Positions 29,680 through 38,003 of a DNA stretch of 64,000 nt are shown here, piece by piece. The position numbers and the translations under genes were made by a program. Each line of letters begins with the position of its first letter. The first letter of the stretch is position 1. Under the pieces are notes generated by a model, which was not told where the DNA came from, made no database searches, and worked only from the letters and a program-made list of their open reading frames with translations. The stretch comes from Nitrosospira lacus (lineage in GTDB: Bacteria > Pseudomonadota > Gammaproteobacteria > Burkholderiales > Nitrosomonadaceae): NCBI RefSeq assembly GCF_000355765.4, contig NZ_CP021106.3:124001-188000 (forward strand), given 5' to 3'.

Positions 29680-30267
29680 ATGGCAACTACCAAGAAACCC
29701 GCAGCAAAAAAACCTGCCGACAAGAAATCCGCGTCTGTGAAAAAGCCGGCAACCGAAAAAGAAGTGTCCGCAAAAAAAGAGGTATCCATAAAAAAATCAG
29801 CAACCAAGAAACCTGGCGAGAAGAAAGCCGAGAAGAAGGTTGAAAAAAAAGCTGACAAGAAGGCTGAGAAAAATGTCGAGAAGAAGGCGGAAAAGAAAAC
29901 CACGACTTCAACTAAAAAATCGGCGTTAACGACAAAAGCGCCAGCCAAGAAAACTGCTCCCACAAAAAAAGTAGTGGCGAAAGAGGAAGCTCCAACCAAA
30001 ACTACGGCGGCAAAAAAACCGGTGGAGAAAAAAACCGCCGCTTCAGCTAAAAAACCGGCAGCAAAGAAAGATGCCCCCGCCAAGAAATCTGCTCCAGCCA
30101 CGAAAAGCGGAGCCAAGGCATCTACGGGAGAAAAGGCTTCGATCAAGAAACCCGCCGCTGAGAAAAAGACCTCTACCAAGAAAACAGCAGAAAAGTCCAC
30201 AACTACATCCGGCACAGCAGGCCCTGCTTCCAGCTGGCCGTTTCCCCTTTCGGGATCACGCTCTTAA
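29680..30267 (+). CDS. Histone H1-like Lys/Ala-rich DNA-binding protein
   Basis: A 195-residue, extremely basic, low-complexity protein built almost only from Lys, Ala, Thr, Pro, Ser and Glu, with repeated units such as AAKKPA, EKKAEKK and KTAAKKP. This is the composition of the C-terminal domain of eukaryotic histone H1 and of bacterial H1-like nucleoid proteins (AlgP/HctB/BpH1-like), which bind and compact DNA without a folded core. The last 15 residues (GPASSWPFPLSGSRS) break the pattern. The ATG follows GGAGG at good spacing. The repeats make the gene prone to length change by slippage. It stands alone downstream of nrdAB; DNA binding is inferred from composition only. Confidence 0.8.
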   Translation: MATTKKPAAKKPADKKSASVKKPATEKEVSAKKEVSIKKSATKKPGEKKAEKKVEKKADKKAEKNVEKKAEKKTTTSTKKSALTTKAPAKKTAPTKKVVAKEEAPTKTTAAKKPVEKKTAASAKKPAAKKDAPAKKSAPATKSGAKASTGEKASIKKPAAEKKTSTKKTAEKSTTTSGTAGPASSWPFPLSGSRS

Positions 30268-30616
30268 GCTTGGCAATACCTCTGCGGAGCAGTCTATTTT
30301 CTTCCCGGATATAGGCTATTCCGCAGATTTTACTATAGAGACTGGTTTCCTTAAGGAGCCGGGGGCATTTTAGTCCCTATCGCAATAATAAACATACCCA
30401 CTCGTGTTGGTCTCCAGACCGGCTATTTTCCATTTTGGGCTTGAGAACCAATGTCCTCCAGAGTTTTTCCTTTCCGCCATGACGGAGTTCATCCTGACCC
30501 GACTGTCGATCCAAGGTGAGTTTACGCAGCAGCGAATATATACGCTGGTAAAATTTGACAGACGAGGTTAACATTAACGCTGACTTAAACCGATAAATCG
30601 TTTTGTGAGGGTAGTC
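30268..30616. other. Intergenic stretch, nothing recognised
   Basis: 349 bases between the histone-like gene and the small acidic protein gene. Several stop codons in all frames except a short minus-strand frame with no known family or ribosome-binding site. No convincing terminator hairpin with a T run and no RNA gene was seen. Confidence 0.35.
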
Positions 30617-30895
30617 ATGGCTTATACAATTCCACAAACGTCACGCGACTACGACACCACACGTGTTGTCGAACGTCCCGATGGTTTTTATTGGCATGAT
30701 GAGAACGAGAGTGAGAAGGTCTTCGGCCCCTTTCCCACCTTGCTCGAAGCCATTCAGGATATGGAATATAACGCTGAATCCGATTATGAGCCGGGGGAGA
30801 CCCTGGAACAGGCGGAAGACGAGATTGGCATATCCGGCTGGATCGATCAGGAAACGGGGGAGCCAAGCGAAGAATCATTCCGTCATGACAATTAA
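30617..30895 (+). CDS. Small acidic conserved-looking protein, unknown function
   Basis: A 92-residue soluble protein, MAYTIPQTSRDYDTTRVVER and so on, strongly acidic in its second half (YEPGETLEQAEDEIGISGWID). The part RPDGFYWHDENESEKVFGPFPTLLEAIQDM resembles small proteins annotated as conserved hypothetical in betaproteobacteria, in which an aromatic-rich strand precedes a helix starting FPTLLEA. No signal peptide or membrane helix. Start at 30617 follows GAGGGT at a spacing of 4-5; an in-frame codon 12 bases upstream is less likely. Stands alone; role unknown. Confidence 0.8.
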   Translation: MAYTIPQTSRDYDTTRVVERPDGFYWHDENESEKVFGPFPTLLEAIQDMEYNAESDYEPGETLEQAEDEIGISGWIDQETGEPSEESFRHDN

Positions 30896-31307
30896 TCCAG
30901 ATGGTCAATCCTGCATGCTTTGATCGACATCCGGTGCTTCTCCGGAAAATCCGGAGGCATGCATCGTTCAGGCCAGCGGAAGCACATGCGACAGTGAACA
31001 ATGAGTCTCTAAAAAGACGAGTTGAGTCGTTGGCCAGGATCCCATGCGGCTGACGCGACGTATTAACACCCCATCCTATCCTCAAGCATTAAGCCGAAAT
31101 CCGGTAGCCGACAGCTCATTTTTTCAGTTTAATGCCATGATCGACAAAAACTCTCTGCGTCACTTGAGCTTCACCTTTATGGTGAGCCTGCCATTCCTGC
31201 CAGATTGAGATTAAATCCGAATCCGGTTCGGTAAGACAGGCATTGCTTTGGCGCCGCAGTAATCGGAATATGAGCCGCCTTTTTTATTTCTTTAGCCAAA
31301 GATCTCC
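30896..31307. other. Intergenic stretch before fumC, no supported gene
   Basis: 412 bases. On the minus strand at about 31130-31280 an open frame reads LTEPDSDLISIWQEWQAHHK and GEAQVTQRVFVDHGIKLKK but has no usable start codon, so it could be a gene remnant. No tRNA or strong terminator seen. The fumC promoter should lie near the right end. Confidence 0.35.
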
Positions 31308-32696
31308 ATGAGCCACCGCGAAGAACAAGACACCATGGGCACGGTGCAGGTGCCAGCCACCGCGCTCTGGGGTGCGCAGACACAACGTTCCTTGCAGAAC
31401 TTCAGAATTTCCGGTGAAACTATGCCAAGTGCATTGATTCACGCGCTTGCGCTGGTGAAACGCGTCGCGGCGAGCGTGAATCGCGATCTGGGTCTGCTCG
31501 ATGCGCATAAAGCCGATGCCATCATTCATGCCGCCGATGAGGTGATCGAGGGGCGTCACGAAACGGAATTCCCTCTCGTGGTGTGGCAGACAGGTTCGGG
31601 AACGCAAACTAATATGAACATGAATGAGGTTCTGGCGAACCGTGCCTCCGAATTGCTTGGCAGCGGACGGGGCGTTGAACGCAAAATTCATCCAAATGAT
31701 GATGTGAACATGGGACAGTCATCCAACGATGTTTTTCCGTCAGCCATGCATGTGGCGGCAGCTCGTTCTATCCATCATCAATTGAAACCCGCCATTGGCG
31801 CGCTACGGCAGACCTTTGCCGCCAAAGTCGAGGAATTTTCCGGTATCGTCAAAATTGGCCGTACACATTTGCAGGATGCGACACCCCTGACGTTGGGGCA
31901 GGAATTCTCGGGATATGTTTCGCAGCTGGATCACGGGTTAGCACATGTGGATGCGTCGCTTCCGCATTTATATGAGCTGGCCCTGGGTGGCACTGCCGTG
32001 GGTACAGGCTTGAATACTCATCCTGAATTCGCTGCCCGGACGGCAGCAGAATTGGCAAGATTGACGGAACTGCCATTTATCACCGCATTCAATAAGTTTG
32101 AGGCGCTTGCCGCCAATGATGCACTGGTTCATGCACACGGCGCACTGAAAACGCTGGCTGCATCCTTGATGAAAATCGCCAACGACATCCGCTGGCTCGC
32201 GTCGGGACCTCGCTGCGGCATCGGTGAACTGAAAATCCCTGAAAACGAACCCGGCAGTTCCATTATGCCAGGCAAGGTCAACCCCACTCAATCCGAGGCG
32301 GTAACCATGCTTTGTTGCCAGGTGATGGGCAACGATGTGGCGATCAACATGGGGGGAGCAATGGGTAATTTTGAGCTTAATGTCATGAAGCCGCTCATCA
32401 TTCACAATTTTCTGCAAAGTGTGCGCCTGCTCTCGGATGGAATGATGAGTTTCAATGACCATTGCGCAAGCGGAATAACCGCCAATATCGAACATATCGA
32501 CAAACTGATGCGTAATTCCTTGATGCTGGTGACCGCGCTTGCCCCTCACATCGGCTACAACAAGGCCGCGGAGATTGCCAAGAAGGCGCACCGCGAGGGT
32601 ACCACGTTAAAAGTAGCCGCAATTGCGTCGGGCCATGTTACAGCGAATCAATACGACACCTGGATCAGGCCGGAAGATATGACCGGAAGCAAGTAA
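31308..32696 (+). CDS. fumC: Fumarate hydratase, class II (fumarase C)
   Basis: Iron-independent TCA-cycle enzyme that hydrates fumarate to malate; 462 residues, the usual length. Family motifs: [20 protein letters not shown] near the N-terminus, [17 protein letters not shown], the substrate-site region [35 protein letters not shown] with the catalytic His, and the fumarase/aspartase signature [15 protein letters not shown] with the catalytic Ser loop. Sequence is fumarase- rather than aspartase-like ([16 protein letters not shown]). It is monocistronic, with gaps of about 400 and 330 bases on either side. Confidence 0.97.
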   Translation: MSHREEQDTMGTVQVPATALWGAQTQRSLQNFRISGETMPSALIHALALVKRVAASVNRDLGLLDAHKADAIIHAADEVIEGRHETEFPLVVWQTGSGTQTNMNMNEVLANRASELLGSGRGVERKIHPNDDVNMGQSSNDVFPSAMHVAAARSIHHQLKPAIGALRQTFAAKVEEFSGIVKIGRTHLQDATPLTLGQEFSGYVSQLDHGLAHVDASLPHLYELALGGTAVGTGLNTHPEFAARTAAELARLTELPFITAFNKFEALAANDALVHAHGALKTLAASLMKIANDIRWLASGPRCGIGELKIPENEPGSSIMPGKVNPTQSEAVTMLCCQVMGNDVAINMGGAMGNFELNVMKPLIIHNFLQSVRLLSDGMMSFNDHCASGITANIEHIDKLMRNSLMLVTALAPHIGYNKAAEIAKKAHREGTTLKVAAIASGHVTANQYDTWIRPEDMTGSK

Positions 32697-33024
32697 TCCG
32701 GAATAATCCAAATCCTCCATTTGATCTTCCCTTCCCCCTCCCATACCACTTCCACTTGCTTCTTGTTGACTGACCCTCCATTGGCTGACTGCGCTTATTG
32801 CTCATCCCCTGGCGGGCAGCCTGATGGATCTGACTTGTTGCAGTATCATTTCATACGCACTACACTGGCTGAGTCCTGAACCCGGCGGTGGATCGCTCAT
32901 TTGTCATGCGTTTTCCAGCCCGATGACCTGATCCTAAATCCACAAAGACTTTTACATCAACTAATTTTTACCTTTTGATATGTTCGCCGCCACCACCGGA
33001 TCTGGACTAACAGGATAAAAACCC
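32697..33024. other. Intergenic stretch after fumC, nothing recognised
   Basis: 328 bases, pyrimidine-rich near 32715-32760. No open frame with a ribosome-binding site, no RNA gene, and no hairpin followed by a T run was found. The right end should contain the promoter of the two-gene unit starting at 33025. Confidence 0.35.
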
Positions 33025-33279
33025 ATGCCCCACATGCTAAAAGAACAGGAAATTTCCATGCTGCGCGCCGAAATCGAAATGTTGATAAGCGAGCGTCAGA
33101 GTCTTCTCAAAACGACTGGTGCGGCCGCAGTATTTATCGCCAATCTGGACAGTGACGCGCTGCCGGAAGGCACATATGAAGCAGCTGAGATGTTGTCCAA
33201 CTGTCTGAATGATCTTCCGGAGGAAACCTTGCGGGATGCGCTGGAAAAGGTAAGAGCGGAACTGGCCGCTGGTGAATGA
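33025..33279 (+). CDS. Small helical protein coupled to a patatin-like phospholipase
   Basis: An 84-residue cytoplasmic protein, all-helical by appearance: MLKEQEISMLRAEIEMLISE forms an amphipathic coiled-coil-like helix, then TTGAAAVFIANLDSDALPEG and two further helices ending EKVRAELAAGE. No family recognised. Its stop overlaps the start of the phospholipase gene by 4 bases (ATGA), so the two are translationally coupled and probably work together, for example as a partner or regulator; that is inference. Two starts are possible (33025 or the Met at 33058), both preceded by AGGA. Confidence 0.75.
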   Translation: MPHMLKEQEISMLRAEIEMLISERQSLLKTTGAAAVFIANLDSDALPEGTYEAAEMLSNCLNDLPEETLRDALEKVRAELAAGE

Positions 33280-34466
33280 GTTTAATACATCTGCCATCTT
33301 CACCTAAGGTCGGGCTTGTTCTGACCGGGGGTGGCGCTCGCGCCGCCTATCAGGTTGGAGTATTGCAAGCCATCGCTGCCATGTTGCCGGAAAAAACGCG
33401 TAATCCCTTTCCCGTAATTTGCGGCACCTCCGCTGGCGCGGTAAATGCCGCCAGCGTTGCCCTTTCCGCACGAAATTTTCATGAAGGGGTGCGCCTGCTA
33501 TCGGCGGTGTGGGAAAATGCCCATGTCAATCAGGCTTATCGCTCCGATCCCATCGGCGTTTTTGGAAATGTCGCGCGCTTGCTGTCTTCCCTGCTGTTTG
33601 GCGGACTGTCAAAGCGCACCCCAGTCTCGATGCTGGACAGTTCGCCACTATCCCAGCTGCTGGACCGTAGTTTGCCGCTTCACGGCATTCAGCGGAGCAT
33701 CGAGACAGGCGCTTTGCACGCCTTGGGTATTACCGCTTGGGGCTATACCTCTGGCCAATCAGTTACGTTTTATGAGGGGGCGAAAAACATAGTACCCTGG
33801 AAGCGAGAACGCCGTATCGGTGTTGCGGCGCGCATCGGCGTCGAACATCTGATGGCATCTTCCGCGATCCCGATTCTTTTCCCGGCAATAAGAGTCAATC
33901 GGGAATATTTCGGTGATGGCTCCATGCGCCAGCTGGCACCCATCAGCCCGGCGCTGCATCTCGGCGCGGAACGTGTGCTGGTAATAGGCGTACGCAAGAC
34001 TGCCGAAACGCAACCAGAGCGCGTTACCGTGGACAGCTATCCGACACTGGCGCAAATTGGGGGCCACATCATGGGCAGTATTTTCCTTGATAGCCTGGAC
34101 CTTGATCTGGAACGCTTGCAACGCATTAACAATACGCTCCGAATGATTCCGGACGAAAAGCTGAAAGATAACAGCATGCCGCTGCGTCAGGTGAAATCCA
34201 TGGTCATTTCTCCCAGCGTGGAAATCAATACCATTGCGGAACACCACGCCCATACGCTGCCCCGCACCATACGTCTTTTTTATCGCGCCATTGGAGCACT
34301 GAGGCGCGATGGCTCATCGCTTCTGAGCTATGTTCTGTTTGAAGAGCCCTTTTGTCGCGCATTGATCGACTTGGGTTACCGGGACACCATGCCCCTCGGA
34401 CCCCAGATTTTGCAATTTATCGGAGCTGAGACAAGCGAGCCGACGGACGCTGGTATAATTCGGTAA
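33276..34466 (+). CDS. Patatin-like phospholipase family protein
   Basis: A 396-residue probable lipid acyl hydrolase. It has the oxyanion-hole glycine stretch LVLTGGGARAAYQVG (residues 14-28), the nucleophile elbow G-T-S-A-G with Ser52 (ICGTSAGAVNAAS), and the catalytic aspartate in YFGDGSM around residue 214, so the Ser-Asp dyad is complete. No signal peptide or membrane helix is apparent, suggesting action at the inner face of the membrane or, as for some patatins, secretion by another route. Coupled by a 4-base overlap to the small helical protein gene upstream. Substrate unknown. Confidence 0.9.
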   Translation: MSLIHLPSSPKVGLVLTGGGARAAYQVGVLQAIAAMLPEKTRNPFPVICGTSAGAVNAASVALSARNFHEGVRLLSAVWENAHVNQAYRSDPIGVFGNVARLLSSLLFGGLSKRTPVSMLDSSPLSQLLDRSLPLHGIQRSIETGALHALGITAWGYTSGQSVTFYEGAKNIVPWKRERRIGVAARIGVEHLMASSAIPILFPAIRVNREYFGDGSMRQLAPISPALHLGAERVLVIGVRKTAETQPERVTVDSYPTLAQIGGHIMGSIFLDSLDLDLERLQRINNTLRMIPDEKLKDNSMPLRQVKSMVISPSVEINTIAEHHAHTLPRTIRLFYRAIGALRRDGSSLLSYVLFEEPFCRALIDLGYRDTMPLGPQILQFIGAETSEPTDAGIIR

Positions 34467-34550
34467 CGATCCTGTCACGGCCCAATCCCCGGATGGGCGC
34501 TAACGTTCTTATCCGGCATTCACAAACCGTCATTTTTTCAGGAATTATTT

Positions 34551-35279
34551 ATGGATATCGCAAATCCGCAATTCTGGATCGCGGTATTGCAGATTATCGC
34601 TATTGATATTGTGCTGGGCGGAGACAATGCGGTGGTTATTGCGCTCGCATGCCGGCGGCTGCCGGAGAAGCAACGTAATCTGGGAATTTTCTGGGGGGTA
34701 TTCGGCGCCATCGGTCTGCGAGTCATTTTGATCTTTTTTGCCCTTTCGTTGCTTGCGATTCCATTTCTGAAAATAATCGCCGCGTTGCTGCTGTTATGGA
34801 TCGGCATCAAGCTGCTTCAGCCTGAACCGGATAGTAACGGACACCAGGTTGACGCCAGCACCACACTGATGGGTGCAATTAAAACCATTATTATCGCCGA
34901 TGCCGTAATGAGTCTCGATAACGTAATCGCCATTGCCGGCGCAGCCAAAGATAGTATTGGTCTGGTGATTTTTGGTTTGGTGGTGAGCGTGCCCATTATT
35001 GTCTGGGGCAGCAAATTGGTGATGAAACTCATGGATCGCTTTCCCATCGTCATTGTCATAGGTGCGGGCCTGCTTGGCTGGATAGCGGGAGATATGAGCG
35101 TTACCGACGCCATCACCCGGGAATGGGTAAATGCCAATGCTGCCTTTTTGCATTGGCTGGTTCCTGCCGGCGGCGTGCTGCTGGTAGTGGTTATTGGCAA
35201 ATGGCTTGCTGCAAGAACACAGGCGAAAATGGCGCCTATTGTGGATCTGGCGGATGACATAAACAAACCATTATCCTGA
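34551..35279 (+). CDS. TerC-family membrane protein (YjbE-like)
   Basis: A 242-residue polytopic inner-membrane protein with about seven helices and the two acidic intramembrane motifs of the TerC family: VLGGDNAVVIALACRRLP near residue 21 and DAVMSLDNVIAIAGAA near residue 117. TerC relatives are linked to tellurite resistance and, in better studied members, to manganese efflux and metallation of exported proteins. No ter gene neighbours are present, so the metal-export role is the more likely one. I looked for a manganese riboswitch in the 84 bases upstream and did not find one. Confidence 0.88.
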   Translation: MDIANPQFWIAVLQIIAIDIVLGGDNAVVIALACRRLPEKQRNLGIFWGVFGAIGLRVILIFFALSLLAIPFLKIIAALLLLWIGIKLLQPEPDSNGHQVDASTTLMGAIKTIIIADAVMSLDNVIAIAGAAKDSIGLVIFGLVVSVPIIVWGSKLVMKLMDRFPIVIVIGAGLLGWIAGDMSVTDAITREWVNANAAFLHWLVPAGGVLLVVVIGKWLAARTQAKMAPIVDLADDINKPLS

Positions 35280-35398
35280 ATCCGGCAGCTGCGGGCGAAC
35301 CAAAAAACAAGTAACAGACGAGCTAAAAATGAGCGCGGTCAACTGCCGGGTTGGAATTTCGCTGCCGTGAATATAACTGCCGCATAAAGGGAGATACA

Positions 35399-35824
35399 AT
35401 GTTGAAATTCCTGCTGCCCGTGGATGGCTCTGAGGCTTCCAATAAAGCGGTTACCAAACTCATCAGACTGCTCGATTGGTACAAGGAAGTGCCGGCAATC
35501 CACCTGCTGAACGTGCAATTCCCGCAGCACGGGAATGTAGCCCTGTTTATCGACAAAAAGAGCATTGACCTGTATCACCAGGAAGAAGGCATGAAGGGGT
35601 TGCAATCCGCACGGGACCTGCTGGACCAGGCGGGAATCGCCTGTGAGTTCCACATCACGGTGGGCAGCCCGGAAGAAATGATTACCCGCTATGCCAGAGA
35701 GATGGGGTTCGACCAGATAGTCATCGGACCGCGCGGGCTCGGCGGGGTGAAAGGCTTGCTGCTAGGTTCCGTAGCCAGCAAGGTAATGCAGCTTTCGACC
35801 GTACCCGTGTTACTGATCAAATGA
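35399..35824 (+). CDS. Universal stress protein (UspA family)
   Basis: A 141-residue single-domain Usp. The N-terminal LLPVDGSEASNKAVTKLIRL carries the conserved Asp and the C-terminal GPRGLGGVKGLLLGSVASKV matches the G-x2-G-x9-G-[ST] nucleotide-binding motif, so it is of the ATP-binding type. These proteins accumulate under starvation or oxidative stress; the specific role here is unknown. The ATG at 35399 follows AAAGGGAG; an upstream in-frame start lacks such a site. Lies after the TerC gene with a 119-base gap. Confidence 0.92.
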   Translation: MLKFLLPVDGSEASNKAVTKLIRLLDWYKEVPAIHLLNVQFPQHGNVALFIDKKSIDLYHQEEGMKGLQSARDLLDQAGIACEFHITVGSPEEMITRYAREMGFDQIVIGPRGLGGVKGLLLGSVASKVMQLSTVPVLLIK

Positions 35825-35912
35825 AAATGTAGCCCAGTCCGGCACAACTACCGGATTCGGTTTAATGCCCGTATTAAAGTGTATGGATGTCAATCAAAGG
35901 AGTTTTATCACG

Positions 35913-36401
35913 ATGGAGCGGGATCAAAAAGGTTTAACTTTGATCGAAACAATGATGATGTTCGCCATTATCGGTATTCTGGCGACGATAGCTATTCCAC
36001 CAGCATATCAGCTTTATGAGGATTCCGTGGCGCGGGATCAGGTAACGGAAGCACTCAGTCTCCTGCAAAGCGTGGAATCCCCTGTTGCCGGATTTTATTC
36101 CGATAAGGGAAGATGGCCGACGAAGCCGGAGTTTGATAGCTTGGTGGCGACCCGGACAGGCCGATATGTCGCCAGTCTCACGCCTTTAGCGTTGACTTCC
36201 GGTTTTCAGGTCACGGCAGCGTTCAAAAATAACGGGGTGAGCAAAGGCCTTTTGAACGAAGGTACCGGCAGAACCCTAGTGGTCGCGACAAAAGATGGCG
36301 TGCAGTGGATTTGCAACGATAATACCAATCCCGCGACCGGAGTTCCCGGTCTTGTGCCGGGAAACATACTACCTCAACATCGCCCCGCTGTTTGCAAGTA
36401 G
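35913..36401 (+). CDS. Type IV pilin-like protein (major-pilin type, orphan)
   Basis: A 162-residue prepilin: short basic leader MERDQKG, cleavage before LTLIETMMMFAIIGI, with Glu at position 5 of the mature protein and the long hydrophobic helix needed for packing. The mature part of about 155 residues has two cysteines near the C-terminus (WICNDN and AVCK) that can form the D-region disulfide, and a central segment like PilA/PilE pilins. AAAGGAG lies about 10 bases before the ATG. No pilus assembly genes are nearby, so it depends on machinery elsewhere; it may be a pilus subunit or a pseudopilin. Confidence 0.87.
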   Translation: MERDQKGLTLIETMMMFAIIGILATIAIPPAYQLYEDSVARDQVTEALSLLQSVESPVAGFYSDKGRWPTKPEFDSLVATRTGRYVASLTPLALTSGFQVTAAFKNNGVSKGLLNEGTGRTLVVATKDGVQWICNDNTNPATGVPGLVPGNILPQHRPAVCK

Positions 36402-36773
36402 CATGAGATGAGTACGATTGCGAATAGTGGAACCGGGGTTTGGGCAAATAGCTGGAGCCAAGTGGGTGGTAATCCAATCATTTTCACGTAACGGTATTCC
36501 TGACGCACTGCAGCATGGTTGGCTAAAATCCATTTATGGGACAATTGACCTAACCCTTTAAAGCTTATAATCTCCATATGACCATTTGCTCCTGTCAGGT
36601 GAGCCGCGCCGCATCTTGAATCGATTCATCAGAGTTTAACCGCCGCCTCTGCCCTTGGCTGAGTTCAAAAGAGATGGCGAGGGAATAAGAAAAAAACAGG
36701 ATAGGAAACAGGATGAAGGGTACGATACCCATCCTTAAGCCTGCAATACAACCGGAAACCCGGAAAGGAATAC
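36402..36773. other. Intergenic stretch after the pilin gene
   Basis: 372 bases. A TATAAT at about 36565-36570 has TTGACC 15 bases before it, a short spacer for a sigma-70 promoter pointing at the next gene; weak evidence. No gene, RNA or terminator was recognised. Confidence 0.3.
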
Positions 36774-37223
36774 ATGAACGAATACACCGACCAGATATCC
36801 GGATATTTTAACCAGGTACCCATGTGGCCCTTGGTTTTACTCGCTGTGGCAATCGTTTTCTCGGGAATATACGAATTATTCCACCGCAGGCAACGTGCTC
36901 ATGCCATCGATGATTTTCGCTCAGCTATTCTCTCTACGCTCTCCGGTCTGTATCCTGAACCCACCAACTGGCCTAAAAGCATAGATACCTATCTTTGCGC
37001 CCGGTTGCCTGTCATGCAGGAAATCATCGATGATTTCAAACCCACCGTTCGCCAGGAAAGCCTCCCGGCTTACAACAGGGATTGGGATAACTATTACCAG
37101 TTCTGCCGCGCTGAAATAACTGACGATAAATGCACCGCAGCGGAGTTGAATCCTGGCACTGAGCCCGATCCCAAAAAAAAATTTCACACGCTTGTCTCGA
37201 ATCTTTTACGACACGCAAACTGA
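36774..37223 (+). CDS. Membrane-anchored protein of unknown function
   Basis: A 149-residue protein with one membrane helix (about 17-36, MWPLVLLAVAIVFSGIYELF) followed by the positive stretch HRRQRAH, so the remaining 110 residues should be cytoplasmic. That part has WPKSIDTYLCARLPVMQEII and DWDNYYQFCRAEITDD, three cysteines, and a Lys/Pro-rich end. I do not recognise the family. AAAGGAATAC precedes the ATG. Stands alone between the pilin gene and the repeat protein gene. Confidence 0.75.
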   Translation: MNEYTDQISGYFNQVPMWPLVLLAVAIVFSGIYELFHRRQRAHAIDDFRSAILSTLSGLYPEPTNWPKSIDTYLCARLPVMQEIIDDFKPTVRQESLPAYNRDWDNYYQFCRAEITDDKCTAAELNPGTEPDPKKKFHTLVSNLLRHAN

Positions 37224-37238
37224 ATTCTTGATCAAATT

Positions 37239-37267
37239 TTGACCGGGGATTCATTTAGCTATAGTAT
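37239..37267 (+). promoter_or_regulatory. Probable sigma-70 promoter before the repeat protein gene
   Basis: TTGACC at 37239-37244, a 17-base spacer and TAGTAT at 37262-37267 make a good sigma-70 pair (5 of 6 and 4 of 6). It would give an untranslated leader of about 220 bases before the gene at 37496, which is long; an unnoticed second promoter may exist closer in. Confidence 0.45.
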
Positions 37268-37495
37268 AAATGTTGTCTATCAAACTTGGCATTGCGTCCG
37301 CAAGAACCCGGCAGGACCAGCTAAAAATTTAGCTAGCAGTTTTTCTTATTGGGGCGGTAAGTTTCGATACCTGTCAACCATTGGCCATACGCTACACTGG
37401 TGTAATTAAAAAAACAGGGGATATACAGGAGTGGGAGAATCACAGAACCGCGTTTTATTTACCAATTAATACCGTACTGAACTTTGGAGAAAAAA

Positions 37496-37771
37496 ATGAA
37501 CAAACTGTTATCGATACTGATCGCAATGATCTTTGCCGCAGCCTTCAGTTTTAACGCCGCAGCCGAAAAGCATGATAGTCATGGTGCTCACGGTTCGCAT
37601 TCATCAAAAGCCCACGGCAACAAAGTACACGCCGAGAAAGATGAAGCCCATGCAAAGAAGGCACGTGAGCATGCCGAAAAAGATGAAGCTCATGCGAAGA
37701 AGGCACGTGAGCATGCCGAAAAAGATGAAGCTCATGCCAAGGATGCAAAGACAAGCGCCGAGAAAAAATAA
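37496..37771 (+). CDS. Small secreted His/Lys/Glu-rich repeat protein
   Basis: A 91-residue exported protein. Signal peptide MNKLLSILIAMIFAAAFSFN, cleaved near NAAA; then a His/Ser/Gly-rich stretch (KHDSHGAHGSHSSKAHGNK) and three 14-residue units of the type AEKDEAHAKKAREH, the last one diverged. The histidine content suggests metal binding, and the charged helix-forming repeats resemble small periplasmic proteins of unknown role in betaproteobacteria; both are inference. The ATG follows GGAG at a spacing of 6; an in-frame ATG 12 bases earlier overlaps that site. A strong terminator lies 25 bases downstream. Confidence 0.8.
   Translation: MNKLLSILIAMIFAAAFSFNAAAEKHDSHGAHGSHSSKAHGNKVHAEKDEAHAKKAREHAEKDEAHAKKAREHAEKDEAHAKDAKTSAEKK
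37631..37756 (+). repeat. Three tandem 42-base units inside the repeat protein gene
   Basis: Units at 37631-37672, 37673-37714 and 37715-37756, each coding for 14 residues of the type AEKDEAHAKKAREH. The first two differ at only three bases; the third diverges in its last third. Exact 42-base periodicity keeps the frame, so unit gain or loss would not break the gene. Confidence 0.9.
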
Positions 37772-37795
37772 TCCCGGCTCGTTTCCTACCCACAG

Positions 37796-37823
37796 AAAGG
37801 CAGGACTATCCCCTGCCTTTTTT
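37796..37823 (+). terminator. Intrinsic terminator after the repeat protein gene
   Basis: AAAGGCAGG, a 7-base loop, CCTGCCTTT and a continuing T run: a 9-base-pair stem followed by T6, 24 bases after the stop codon. A classical rho-independent terminator. Confidence 0.88.
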
Positions 37824-38003
37824 ATCGCGCTATTTTCCAATTCTTGAGAAAATCAGGAGCGGCTGCGGAACCAATAGCCGCTTAACCCGAATCCGGGACT
37901 TGGGCAGGGCGAGCCCCCCACAAGGGCGAAAGCCAATAACATAAGCAATTTTTATGAATCATGACGCTAACTGAAAAAAGAACGATCAACCGCTGGGTCA
38001 GGC

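Noticed and set aside
29664-30215. Long minus-strand open frame rich in Phe and Ala opposite the histone-like gene
   Set aside because: It is the mirror of the Lys/Ala codons (AAG read as CTT/TTC); no ribosome-binding site and no natural composition.
31087-31283. Minus-strand open stretch ending VFVDHGIKLKK
   Set aside because: About 50 codons without any start codon; may be a gene remnant but no family was recognised.
34467-34550. Manganese (yybP-ykoY) riboswitch before the TerC gene
   Set aside because: Only 84 bases are available and the conserved motifs of that riboswitch are not present.
37631-37756. Possible CRISPR-like repeat array
   Set aside because: The units are directly adjacent without spacers and lie in frame inside a coding sequence.
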